Shown here piece by piece: positions 1 through 7,900 of a stretch of 64,000 bases of DNA. The position numbers and the translations under genes were made by a program. Within the stretch, counting starts at the first letter, position 1. Each line of letters begins with the position of its first letter. The notes under the pieces are model-generated. The model was not told the origin of the DNA, made no database searches, and saw only the letters and a program-made list of their open reading frames with translations. Source of the stretch: an uncultured Lachnospiraceae bacterium (GTDB lineage Bacteria; Bacillota; Clostridia; Lachnospirales; Lachnospiraceae); the NCBI GenBank assembly GCA_948473115.1, contig CAOKWI010000006.1, positions 31,478-95,477 on the forward strand. Direction: 5' to 3'.

Positions 1-489
1 ACGGGCTGCATGGATCGGGGCAGGGCGTACGTGATGGGATTGATGCACGACATTGGCCGGAGGGCCGGCGTAAAGGGGATCCTGCACATTTTTGACGGCT
101 ATGATTATATGATGGGGCTTGGACAGGAGGAAATCGCCCGTATCTGCCTGACGCATTCCTTTCCGCTGAGGAATGCGGATACCTTTATCGGAAAATATGA
201 CTGCCCCCCCGGGCAGAAGGAGTTTTTAAAGGACTTCCTGGAACATACGGAGTATGACGATTATGATATCCTGATCCAGCTGTGTGATGCCATTTCCCTG
301 CCGGACGGGGCGTGCATCATGGAGAAAAGGCTGGTGGATGTGGCGCTGCGTCGCGGTCTGCCGGACTTCACATTGGACAAATGGAGGGCATTCATGAAGG
401 CAAAGAAGCATTTTGACGAGTTGTGCGGGTGCAATATCTATACCTTCCTGCCCAATGTCCTGGAGAACTCCTCGGTAAACCTGATTTGA
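1..489 (+). CDS. HD-domain phosphohydrolase, 5'-truncated by window edge
   Basis: The reading frame is open from the first base, so the start lies outside the window. The visible 162 residues contain the metal-binding HD pair in LMHDIGR (residues 15-21) and a second conserved block, ICLTHSF, followed by YDDYD and QLCDAI, typical of small HD hydrolases acting on phosphate esters or nucleotides. It is clearly paralogous to the C-terminal half of the gene at 9920-11089 (same HDIGR, ICLTHSF and IQLCDAI blocks), so it could also carry an acetyltransferase domain upstream. The substrate is unknown. An imperfect hairpin follows the stop codon. Confidence 0.8.
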   Translation, partial: TGCMDRGRAYVMGLMHDIGRRAGVKGILHIFDGYDYMMGLGQEEIARICLTHSFPLRNADTFIGKYDCPPGQKEFLKDFLEHTEYDDYDILIQLCDAISLPDGACIMEKRLVDVALRRGLPDFTLDKWRAFMKAKKHFDELCGCNIYTFLPNVLENSSVNLI

Positions 490-508
490 AGGGGTATGCC
501 TACTTGCC

Positions 509-550
509 CCGGTGTTACTGTTTTCTCCGTGAAAAAAAGTAACGCCCCGG
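509..550 (+). terminator. Imperfect hairpin after the HD gene
   Basis: The arms CCGGTGTTACTGTTTTCTC (509-527) and GAAAAAAAGTAACGCCCCGG (531-550) pair imperfectly around a 3-base loop. There is no run of T after it in either direction, so it is a weak terminator candidate or simply a structured spacer. The rest of 490-757 holds a 32-codon ORF (578-676) without a ribosome binding site that looks like a remnant and nothing else recognisable. Confidence 0.3.
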
Positions 551-757
551 TGTCTCTACGGCCTGAAAACCATATACATGCTTTACAGCAAATATGTTGG
601 CTGTTATAATGAAATAAAGGCGCTGCTGAATGTTTTTGGTGTGAATCTGGTGGATATAGACAAGATCAAGGAGTAACCCTGTGGCGGAATGATAATCATG
701 AGCCATAAAATGTAAAGTCTGTGGGAGAGTCCCATGGGGGAAAGGTATGGAAATAAC

Positions 758-1273
758 ATGAGGAGAACACTGATCGTGGTGGATATGCAGAATGATTTTA
801 TCAACGGCTCCCTTGGGACGAAGGAGGCGGAGGCGATTGTGGAAAATGTAAGGAACAAAATCGCACAGTACAGGGATGCTGGAGACGAGATCATTTTTAC
901 ACGGGACACCCACCAGGAGAATTACCTGGAAACGAATGAAGGCAGGCATCTTCCCGTAAGGCACTGCATTGAGGGAACGGAGGGCTGGAAGATCGCGGAG
1001 GGGCTGGAAGTACCCGGGGCTGTCTATATCAACAAGCCAAGCTTCGGTTATGTGGACTGGAAGGACTATCAGCTGGAAGAGGTGGAAATCATTGGTCTCT
1101 GCACAGATATCTGCGTGGTTTCCAACGCCCTGATCATAAAGGCGCTCTATCCGGAGATCCAGGTCAGCGTGGATGCGTCCTGCTGTGCGGGGGTAACCCC
1201 TGAGAGTCATGAGGCGGCGCTGCTTACCATGAAAATGTGCCAGGTGGCCGTAGTATCAGGGCAGGAAAATTAG
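758..1273 (+). CDS. Cysteine hydrolase, isochorismatase/nicotinamidase family
   Basis: A 171-residue protein with the family's single alpha/beta domain. The catalytic triad is visible: D9 in VVDMQNDF, K93 in NKPSFG and C119 in LCTDICVVSN. D50 and H52 in TRDTH and H69 in the HCIEGT block are placed like the metal ligands of nicotinamidases, so deamidation of nicotinamide (NAD salvage) is the likeliest reaction, but related amidases share these residues. ATG 758 is preferred because it puts the core beta strand at the expected distance from the N-terminus; ATG 734 in the same frame would add eight residues. nth follows 20 bases downstream, probably co-transcribed. Confidence 0.85.
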   Translation: MRRTLIVVDMQNDFINGSLGTKEAEAIVENVRNKIAQYRDAGDEIIFTRDTHQENYLETNEGRHLPVRHCIEGTEGWKIAEGLEVPGAVYINKPSFGYVDWKDYQLEEVEIIGLCTDICVVSNALIIKALYPEIQVSVDASCCAGVTPESHEAALLTMKMCQVAVVSGQEN

Positions 1274-1293
1274 ATAAAGGCGGTTTGATACAA

Positions 1294-1929
1294 ATGACAA
1301 AAAAGCAGCGTGCTTTGGAGATCATTGAAAGATTAAAAGAGGAGTATCCGGATTCAGGCTGTACCCTGGACTATGACCAGGCCTGGAAGCTGCTGGTCAG
1401 CGTGCGGCTGGCAGCGCAGTGCACGGATGCCCGGGTGAATGTGGTAGTGGAGGATCTGTACAAGGTCTTTCCGGATGTCGATGCCCTGGCGGAAGCGCCC
1501 GTGGAGGAGATTGAGAGAATCGTGCATCCCTGTGGCCTGGGGAACAGCAAGGCGCGGGACATCAGTGCCTGCATGAAAACACTCAGGGATGAATATGGCG
1601 GAAGGGTTCCGGAGGACTTTGACAGGCTGCTGGCCCTGCCGGGGGTGGGCAGGAAGAGCGCAAACCTGATCATGGGGGATGTGTTCGGAAAGCCTGCCAT
1701 TGTGACGGACACCCACTGTATCCGCCTGGTGAACCGTATGGGGCTGGTGGATGGCATCAGGGAGCCTGCGAAGGTGGAAAAGGAGCTCTGGAAGATCATT
1801 CCCCCGGAGGAGGGAAACGATTTCTGTCACCGCCTGGTGGATCACGGAAGGGCGGTGTGTACTGCCAGGACCCATCCCTACTGTGACAGATGCTGCTTAC
1901 AGGATGTCTGTAAAAAGGCGGGTGTGTGA
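1294..1929 (+). CDS. nth: Endonuclease III, DNA glycosylase/AP lyase
   Basis: Base-excision repair enzyme of 211 residues that removes oxidised pyrimidines and nicks the AP site. The helix-hairpin-helix is LPGVGRKSANLI (about 115-126) with catalytic Lys121, and the catalytic Asp is D139 in VTDTH. Four C-terminal cysteines (189, 197, 200, 206) are placed for the [4Fe-4S] cluster, but the spacing is C-x7-C-x2-C-x5-C rather than the usual C-x6-C-x2-C-x5-C. ATG 1294 follows AAAGG at 1276-1280. An upstream in-frame ATG at 1237 lies inside the preceding gene and is unlikely. Confidence 0.95.
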   Translation: MTKKQRALEIIERLKEEYPDSGCTLDYDQAWKLLVSVRLAAQCTDARVNVVVEDLYKVFPDVDALAEAPVEEIERIVHPCGLGNSKARDISACMKTLRDEYGGRVPEDFDRLLALPGVGRKSANLIMGDVFGKPAIVTDTHCIRLVNRMGLVDGIREPAKVEKELWKIIPPEEGNDFCHRLVDHGRAVCTARTHPYCDRCCLQDVCKKAGV

Positions 1930-2084
1930 CCAATGCCATTTGTATGACTGCTCTTTTGATGCCCTGCCGGGCAGAACTGACAACCCTGAAATTTGCTGCA
2001 GTGTCTTTGACTTTCCGGAAATCGGTCATGAATGGGCAGGAGACCACATAAATTGAATTAAAGTTCTTTTCAGGGAGATCTGTT

Positions 2085-3221
2085 ATGGAAATTTATGTGG
2101 TAAAGCAGGGTGACACGGTGGACAGGATTGCGGACAGCACCGGGGCCAGTGTGGAACAGATCATTTATGACAATCAGCTGGAGTATCCTTATGGGCTTGC
2201 CATCGGGCAGGCTCTTTTAGTGAACGACAATGTGAGGAATGCGGGAAGGGCGGTTTCAGTCAGCGGCTATGCCTATCCGTTTATCAAGGCGGAGGTGCTG
2301 GAGCAGACCCTTCCCTATCTGTCGGAGCTTCCTATTTTTTCTTATGGGTTTACCATGGAGGGGGAACTGATCCCGCCGCCTTATGGGGACGACGAGTGGA
2401 TGATCCGGGCGGCGCTCCGGTTCGGGACACAGCCCGTCCTCACACTGACGCCCTTTGGTCCAGACGGCAATTTCAATAACCGGCTGATACACTCCGTGGT
2501 CAACAATGAGGCTTACCGGGACAGCCTGATCCAAAATCTTCTGACCCTTATGGAGGAGAAAGGATACCAGGGGGTGGACATTGATTTCGAATATATCCTG
2601 GCGGAGGACAGGGACGCTTTCTCCGCCTTTGTGCGTCAGGTGGCGGAAACCATGCGTGACGCGGGATACCATACCTCCGTGGCACTGGCGCCAAAGACCT
2701 CCTCGGACCAGGCGGGGCTTCTGTATGAGGGAAAGGATTACCGGGCGCTGGGAGAGGCGGCGGATCATGTGCTGCTGATGACTTACGAATGGGGCTATAC
2801 CTACGGGCCGCCCATGGCGGTGGCGCCTGTCAATCAGGTGCGCAGGGTGGTGGAATACGCGCTGACCCAGATCCCCAGGGAGAAGATCGATCTGGGCATC
2901 CCGAACTATGGCTATGACTGGCCCCTGCCCTATGAGAGGGGTGTCACGGCAGCCGCTACCGTCAGCAATGTACAGGCGGTGCAGATTGCTGTGGAGCACG
3001 GGGCGGAGATCCTGTTTGATCCTGTGGCGCAGAGCCCCTATTTCCGGTATACGGAAGGCGGGACAGAGCACGAGGTATGGTTCGAGGATGTGCGGAGCCT
3101 GCAGGAGAAATTCAACCTGATCAAGACCTATGGCCTGCGTGGCTGCGGCTACTGGCAGATCATGCAGTGGTTCAGGGCAAACTGGCTCCTCCTTTACAGC
3201 CAGTTTTATATCTTAAAATAA
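2085..3221 (+). CDS. LysM-GH18 glycoside hydrolase, spore cortex/germination type
   Basis: A 378-residue protein with one LysM peptidoglycan-binding repeat (residues 3-47, YVVKQGDTVDRIADSTG and LAIGQALLV) followed by a GH18 barrel. The GH18 catalytic signature is GVDIDFEY, with D165, D167 and proton donor E169. This one-LysM plus GH18 layout without a signal peptide matches the SleL/YaaH group of cortical-fragment lytic enzymes of spore formers, which cut N-acetylglucosaminidic bonds in cortex fragments. It starts after CAGGGAG at 2071-2077. The 155 bases between nth and this gene hold nothing recognisable. Confidence 0.88.
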   Translation: MEIYVVKQGDTVDRIADSTGASVEQIIYDNQLEYPYGLAIGQALLVNDNVRNAGRAVSVSGYAYPFIKAEVLEQTLPYLSELPIFSYGFTMEGELIPPPYGDDEWMIRAALRFGTQPVLTLTPFGPDGNFNNRLIHSVVNNEAYRDSLIQNLLTLMEEKGYQGVDIDFEYILAEDRDAFSAFVRQVAETMRDAGYHTSVALAPKTSSDQAGLLYEGKDYRALGEAADHVLLMTYEWGYTYGPPMAVAPVNQVRRVVEYALTQIPREKIDLGIPNYGYDWPLPYERGVTAAATVSNVQAVQIAVEHGAEILFDPVAQSPYFRYTEGGTEHEVWFEDVRSLQEKFNLIKTYGLRGCGYWQIMQWFRANWLLLYSQFYILK

Positions 3222-3346
3222 GGGAATACGGGTATTTGCGCTGCTTTTCCCACCCACGCCACTGCGCGATGTTTTCACGCGCCTTTTGCATGCAAAACCT
3301 GAGACAGCTGTGCGCGAAACCGGCTTAGAATAGTTTTGGAAATATA

Positions 3347-3375
3347 TTGAAAGAAACTGTCACATTTAGTATAAT
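3347..3375 (+). promoter_or_regulatory. Sigma-A-type promoter for the chemoreceptor
   Basis: TTGAAA (3347-3352) and TATAAT (3370-3375) are separated by exactly 17 bases. The predicted transcript would have a leader of about 185 nt before the chemoreceptor start at 3569, containing the hairpin at 3413-3458. The sequence between 3222 and 3346 shows nothing clear. Confidence 0.7.
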
Positions 3376-3412
3376 AAATTTCATACAGAGAGGAAGAAAT
3401 TGTTCATAACAT

Positions 3413-3458
3413 AGCTTACAAGGAGTTCGCCTGCTTGCAAGGGCGGACTCCGTAAGCT
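3413..3458 (+). promoter_or_regulatory. Leader hairpin with a repeated 5' arm
   Basis: The arm AGCTTACAAGGAGTTCGCC (3413-3431) pairs with GGCGGACTCCGTAAGCT ending at 3458, allowing one bulge. The 5' arm recurs almost unchanged at 3486-3505 (TAGCTTACAAGGAGTTTGCT), so the right arm could pair with either copy and the leader could switch between two folds. It contains AAGGAG, an anti-Shine-Dalgarno-complementary sequence, but no long ORF starts beside it. I recognise no known riboswitch. Confidence 0.4.
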
Positions 3459-3568
3459 AAGGAACAGCTGTGCTGTGAGTGAAATATAGCTTACAAGGAG
3501 TTTGCTTGTTTTCTCACAATACAGGTATTTCGTCAGCAAAAATTGAACATAAGGCAGGAGGAACGGAC

Positions 3569-5659
3569 ATGAAATCAATTAAGACAAAGCTTACTTTGTG
3601 CATTTTGCTGTGTACTTTTTTATCGTCGGCCATTACGGAGCTGGCGTCCCTTCGCGTTACGAAGGAGGCGACGGAGCAGTATGCGCAGCAGAGCATGGTG
3701 ATGGAAGCCCAGAACAGGACGATAGAACTGAATGGCTGGATTGCGTGTATAGAACAATCCGTTGACACTCTGAGTGATTATGTTGTAAATGAAATGGATT
3801 TTGACGCCTTTTTCCGGGACAAGACGTATGCGGACAAATTTACGGGGCAGATACAGTCGATCCTGGGAGATTTCGCAGTACATACGGATGGTGCAATCAC
3901 GGCTTACATCCGTTACAATCCGGAGTATTCCAATCCCACTTCGGGATATTTCCTGATGCGCAATTCCCTTGTGGAGGATTTCTATGAGGTGGAACCTACT
4001 GACTTTTCCATGTATGAACCCACGGATTATGCACATGTAGGCTGGTACTATCTGCCGGTTGAGAATAAGGCGCCACTCTGGATGTCCCCGTACCTGAATG
4101 AGAATGTCAATGTGTACATGATTTCCTATGTGGTGCCGATCTATGCGGAAGACGGCACTTCCATCGGCATTATCGGTATGGACATAGACTTTAACCAGGT
4201 CACAAAGATCGTTGACTCCGTGAGCATATACGATACGGGTTATGCGTTCCTGACGGATTCCGACGGGATGATCACGCATCATAAGGATCTGGAACTGGGA
4301 CAGAAGCTGGGAGACCTGGGCGGCACCACAGGGAATGTGGCGGCAAAGATCGCCGCGGGCGAGGGGGAAAGTACCCTTCTCGAATATACTTACAATAATA
4401 TCGGGAAGCAGCTGGTATACACCTCGCTGAACAATGGGATGAGATTTGTGCTGACAGCGCCGGACAAGGAGATACGTTCCACCACCAATACGCTGGTGGT
4501 AAAGGCGAGCATGGGAGGACTGGGCGCTATCCTCTTTTCGGTAGTCGTGGGCCTGGTAATCAGCTTCCTGATTGCGAAACCCATCACGGCGCTTACCAAG
4601 GTGATCGACAAGACCGCAAGGTTTGACTTTACCCCCGCACAGAATAGCAGGCTGCTTAGGCGGTATAAGGATGAAATCGGGCAGATGGCTAACAAGGTAC
4701 ATGAGATGAGAAAGGCGCTGCGCCAGATGGTGGGAGAGATCAAGGGCGCCGAGGATACGCTCCTGTCAAGCGTTGAGAATCTGGATCATATCATGTCGGA
4801 TAATAATTCCCGTTCCCAGGATAATTCCGCAGCCACACAGGAGATGGCAGCAGGAATTGATATGGCGGCGAAGAATACAAAGCTTATTGCAGACAATATG
4901 GAAAATGCAAAGCAGAATGCGGAGAATATCTATACCCTGACAGAGGACGGCAGGGAAAAGTCGAATCAGATACTCGGCAGGGCGGAAGAGATCAGAAAAA
5001 CGTCTGAGAATTCCAGTAACCAGGCAGTCAGAATGTATGAGGAGATCAAGGAAAAATCCGATAAGGCCATAGAACAGTCCAAGGCTGCGGCTAAGATCAA
5101 TGAATTGACGGATGCCATCAAGAGCATTTCCAGCCAGACCAGCCTGCTGGCACTCAACGCGAATATCGAGGCGGCAAGGGCCGGAGAGGCAGGCAGGGGC
5201 TTTGCGGTGGTTGCCACAGAGATCGGTTCCCTTGCGACCCAGACTTCCCAGGCTGTGGATAATATCAATGATATTGTGGGTGCGGTGAATGCGGCGGTGC
5301 GAAGCATGACAGAATGTATGAACACCATGATCCAGTTCCTGGAGACACAGGTTATTTCTGACTATGACGCGTTTAAAAATTCGGGAGAGCAGTACCATGA
5401 GGACGCGGTTGCCTATATGGATCTGATGAACCGGATCAAGAGTGCCATAGAAGAACTGGACAGCTATATTGCCAGCATTGCAACCTCTGTGGAGGATATC
5501 AATACCACAATGGATCAGTCCACGGAGGGCATCAACGTAATCGCGGAGAAATCCTCGAAGGTAGTCGAGAGCACGATGGAGGGTTATGAGAGGCTGAATG
5601 AGAGCAAGCAGTCGGTAAAGGCGCTTGAAGCCATCACCGCGAAGTTCAAACTGGAATAG
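3569..5659 (+). CDS. Methyl-accepting chemotaxis protein with dCache-like sensor
   Basis: A 696-residue transmembrane chemoreceptor. TM1 lies at about 10-30, followed by a large extracellular region with dCache-type sequence ([19 protein letters not shown] and [21 protein letters not shown]), TM2 at about 313-336, a HAMP segment ending with its conserved basic/acidic pattern, and a long cytoplasmic coiled coil. The CheA/CheW-binding tip is the highly conserved block around [16 protein letters not shown] (about 525-540). The cytoplasmic helices are somewhat degenerate outside the tip. ATG 3569 follows AGGAGG; the in-frame start at 3479 falls inside the leader repeat and is rejected. Ligand unknown. 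Confidence 0.92.
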   Translation: MKSIKTKLTLCILLCTFLSSAITELASLRVTKEATEQYAQQSMVMEAQNRTIELNGWIACIEQSVDTLSDYVVNEMDFDAFFRDKTYADKFTGQIQSILGDFAVHTDGAITAYIRYNPEYSNPTSGYFLMRNSLVEDFYEVEPTDFSMYEPTDYAHVGWYYLPVENKAPLWMSPYLNENVNVYMISYVVPIYAEDGTSIGIIGMDIDFNQVTKIVDSVSIYDTGYAFLTDSDGMITHHKDLELGQKLGDLGGTTGNVAAKIAAGEGESTLLEYTYNNIGKQLVYTSLNNGMRFVLTAPDKEIRSTTNTLVVKASMGGLGAILFSVVVGLVISFLIAKPITALTKVIDKTARFDFTPAQNSRLLRRYKDEIGQMANKVHEMRKALRQMVGEIKGAEDTLLSSVENLDHIMSDNNSRSQDNSAATQEMAAGIDMAAKNTKLIADNMENAKQNAENIYTLTEDGREKSNQILGRAEEIRKTSENSSNQAVRMYEEIKEKSDKAIEQSKAAAKINELTDAIKSISSQTSLLALNANIEAARAGEAGRGFAVVATEIGSLATQTSQAVDNINDIVGAVNAAVRSMTECMNTMIQFLETQVISDYDAFKNSGEQYHEDAVAYMDLMNRIKSAIEELDSYIASIATSVEDINTTMDQSTEGINVIAEKSSKVVESTMEGYERLNESKQSVKALEAITAKFKLE

Positions 5660-5673
5660 TGTAGCTATTATAA

Positions 5674-5702
5674 AATCCCCCGCAGAAAAACTGCGGGGGA
5701 TT
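5674..5702 (+). terminator. Rho-independent terminator of the chemoreceptor gene
   Basis: A perfect 12-bp stem, AATCCCCCGCAG / CTGCGGGGGATT, with an AAAAA loop sits 15 bases after the stop codon and is followed by GGTTTT. It is a strong intrinsic terminator for the + strand. Confidence 0.85.
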
Positions 5703-5775
5703 GGTTTTGTAGGAGTTTGTAGGAAACTGCGCCGTCAGGCGCATGCATTCACAAGTTCGCCGGGCGGACTTGCAA

Positions 5776-5798
5776 GCGTCACGCAGTGACGCTTTTTT
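5776..5798 (+). terminator. Second hairpin with T tract
   Basis: GCGTCAC GCA GTGACGC (5776-5792) is a 7-bp perfect stem followed directly by six T. It lies 75 bases beyond the main terminator. A smaller hairpin, CAAGTTCGCCGGGCGGACTTG, precedes it at 5752-5772. Confidence 0.65.
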
Positions 5799-5800
5799 AT

Positions 5801-6084
5801 CTTATAGGAAATTACGTCTTGGTCAGGGAAGAATGCGAAGCATTCTTCGAAGTGCCTCGAAGAGACAATTTCTTACCTTATAGGAAATTACGTCTTGGTC
5901 AGGGAAGAATGCGAAGCATTCTTCGAAGTGCCTCGAAGAGACAATTTCTTACCTTATAGGAAATTACGTCTTGGTCAGGGAAGAATGCGAAGCATTCTTC
6001 GAAGTGCCTCGAAGAGACAATTTCTTACCTTATAGGAAATTACGTCTTGGTCAGGGAAGAATGCGAAGCATTCTTCGAAGTGCC
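5801..6084. repeat. Four tandem copies of a 76-bp unit with an internal palindrome
   Basis: Units begin at 5801, 5877, 5953 and 6029, exactly 76 bases apart and essentially identical; the fourth is cut after 56 bases, where a terminator begins. Each unit carries the perfect 9-bp-stem palindrome GAAGAATGC GAA GCATTCTTC. The block fills the space between the convergent chemoreceptor and metF genes. The short ORF through it has no ribosome binding site and does not look like a gene. The near identity of the units points to recent amplification. Confidence 0.9.
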
Positions 6085-6101
6085 GCAAGCGGCACTTTTT
6101 T
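6080..6101 (+). terminator. Terminator-like hairpin capping the repeat block
   Basis: GTGCCGC AA GCGGCAC (6080-6095) is followed by six T, giving a + strand terminator. It replaces the end of the fourth 76-bp unit and its T tract overlaps the stop codon of metF on the other strand. For metF transcripts the same stem lacks a downstream T tract. Confidence 0.6.
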
Positions 6102-6957
6102 ATCGGTAGATTGCTTCCATGATCTCAGCCGCCATTTTAGGCTTGTTCATGGTATAAATGTGGATATCGTCCACGCCATTTTCCTGTAGGTCGCGGATCT
6201 GGCGGATGGCAAAGTCAATGCCTGCTTTGCGCATGTCTTCGGGATTGTCCCCGTGGGCTGCAAAAATATCTGCCAGGGCTTTCGGAATGGTGGAGCCGGA
6301 GAGCGTCACCGTAGTGCCGATCTGCTTCGCGGTGGTAATGGGCATGATCCCGGCACAGATGGGAACCGTGATGCCCTTTTTAGCGGCTTTTTCCAGAAAA
6401 CCGTAGTAGAAATCGTTGTCAAAGAAAAGCTGGCTGATGAAAAACTCCGCACCAGCATCCTGCTTTTTCTTTAAATTGTTAAGATCAGATTCCATGCTGA
6501 AGCTTTCAAAATGCTTTTCGGGATAACAGGCGCCCGCCATATGTAAGTCAGTATGCTCCTTCAGGAAACTCATCATATCGCTGGCATGGGCGAAATCCCT
6601 CGATGTAAACTGTTCGTCGCTCATGTCCCTGGGGCGGTCACCGCGGAGGGCAAGAATATGTTTTACGTTATTTTTCCTCAATGCATCTGCCACCTGGAGC
6701 AGTTCTTCCTTTTTGTTTCCCACACAGGTCATGTGAGCCACCGCATCAATGCCCAGCTGATTCTGGATATAGGAGGCGATCTCCACCGTCCTGCCGGAAC
6801 GGCTTCCGCCGGCGCCATAGGTAACGCTGATAAAATCGGGTTTTAACAGCGCCATTCTGTCCAGTACTTCAAATGCCTTTTCAAATTCCCCGTCCTTTTT
6901 AGGCGGAAAAACTTCAAAGGATATGCTTCTTTTGTTTTCAAACATATCTTTTATCAT
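6100..6957 (-). CDS. metF: 5,10-methylenetetrahydrofolate reductase
   Basis: A 285-residue flavin-dependent reductase producing 5-methyl-THF for methionine synthesis; in acetogenic Clostridia the same enzyme also serves the Wood-Ljungdahl methyl branch. The family pattern is clear: SFEVFPPKKDGE near the N-terminus, SVTYGAGGSRS, the ALRGD block and FFISQLFFD, with a C-terminal barrel end near normal length. The start at 6957 (MIKDMFENKRSISFEVFPPKK) is preceded by GGAG eight bases upstream; the upstream in-frame ATG at 7029 lacks family similarity. Transcribed towards the 76-bp repeat block. Confidence 0.93.
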   Translation of the reverse strand: MIKDMFENKRSISFEVFPPKKDGEFEKAFEVLDRMALLKPDFISVTYGAGGSRSGRTVEIASYIQNQLGIDAVAHMTCVGNKKEELLQVADALRKNNVKHILALRGDRPRDMSDEQFTSRDFAHASDMMSFLKEHTDLHMAGACYPEKHFESFSMESDLNNLKKKQDAGAEFFISQLFFDNDFYYGFLEKAAKKGITVPICAGIMPITTAKQIGTTVTLSGSTIPKALADIFAAHGDNPEDMRKAGIDFAIRQIRDLQENGVDDIHIYTMNKPKMAAEIMEAIYR

Positions 6958-7068
6958 AATGATCTCCGTTCCAGATGATTTGGCGAATGCCGCCAGGTCT
7001 TTGACTTTGCAACAGGAATATGGTAACATGAAACTGTATGAATTTCAAGAGAAAGGCGAGGAATATAT

Positions 7069-7890
7069 ATGGAATTGCAGGGATTTCAGGGTACGAAAGA
7101 ATATGTGGCAAGCGAGGAGCTGATGGCCAGCGTGAACATTGCCATCGCGTTGAAGAAGCCGCTTCTGATCAAGGGCGAGCCGGGCACGGGCAAGACCATG
7201 CTGGCGGAGGCGGTGGCAAAGGCTTTGGGGAAGAAGCTGCTGATCTGGAATATTAAATCCACCACCAAGGCCCAGGAGGGATTGTATGTGTACGATACCA
7301 TCCAGCGTCTCTACGACGGCCAGTTCGGAGAGGAGGGCGTGGACGACATTGCCCGGTATATCAAGCTGGGCAAGCTGGGGGAAGCCTTTGACAGCGAGGA
7401 GCAGGTGGTGCTCCTGATTGACGAGATCGACAAGGCGGATCTGGAATTTCCCAATGACCTGTTGTGGGAACTGGATCAGATGGAGTTCTATATCAACGAG
7501 ACAAAGCGCACGGTGAAAGCGAAGCACCGCCCTATCGTGATCATCACCTCCAATGCGGAGAAGGAGCTGCCTGACGCGTTCCTGCGCCGCTGTATTTTCC
7601 ATTATATTGATTTCCCGGACGAGACGCTGATGGAGGAGATCGTCAGGGTACATTTCCCCGATGTGGAAGCGAACCTGTTAAAGAATGCCATGGATGTATT
7701 TTACAATATCAGGCTGATCCGGGATATCCGCAAGAAGCCCAGCACATCCGAGCTGATCGACTGGATCAACGCGCTGCAGATCGGCGGTATTTCCGCCGAC
7801 AGGATCAAGGCGGAGCTGCCCTTTGTGGGCACGGTGGTGAAAAAGGACGAGGACCTGGAACTGGTGCGGCAGGAGAAGGGGAATCTGTAG
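7069..7890 (+). CDS. MoxR-type AAA+ ATPase
   Basis: A 273-residue AAA+ ATPase. Walker A is GEPGTGKT (36-43), Walker B LLIDEIDK (115-122), and sensor 1 with arginine finger lies in IITSNAEKELPDAFLRRC (about 163-180). MoxR ATPases act as chaperone-like remodelling machines together with VWA-domain partners, and the next gene, ten bases downstream, is such a partner, so the two almost certainly form one unit. The client protein is not indicated by the neighbours. The start follows GAAAGGCGAGGAAT at a suitable distance. Confidence 0.92.
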   Translation: MELQGFQGTKEYVASEELMASVNIAIALKKPLLIKGEPGTGKTMLAEAVAKALGKKLLIWNIKSTTKAQEGLYVYDTIQRLYDGQFGEEGVDDIARYIKLGKLGEAFDSEEQVVLLIDEIDKADLEFPNDLLWELDQMEFYINETKRTVKAKHRPIVIITSNAEKELPDAFLRRCIFHYIDFPDETLMEEIVRVHFPDVEANLLKNAMDVFYNIRLIRDIRKKPSTSELIDWINALQIGGISADRIKAELPFVGTVVKKDEDLELVRQEKGNL

Positions 7891-7900
7891 GAGGCAGGAT

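Noticed and set aside
578..676. A 32-codon ORF (MLYSKYVGCYNEIKALLNVF and on) between the HD gene and the cysteine hydrolase
   Set aside because: Protein-like composition but no ribosome binding site, no recognisable family and closed in by a stop upstream; more likely a gene remnant than a gene.
5801..6084. CRISPR array
   Set aside because: The units are contiguous 76-bp direct repeats without unique spacers, and no cas genes are present.
5971..6189. ORF through the 76-bp repeat block
   Set aside because: It only reads repeat units and the metF 3' end, has no ribosome binding site and repeats its own sequence.
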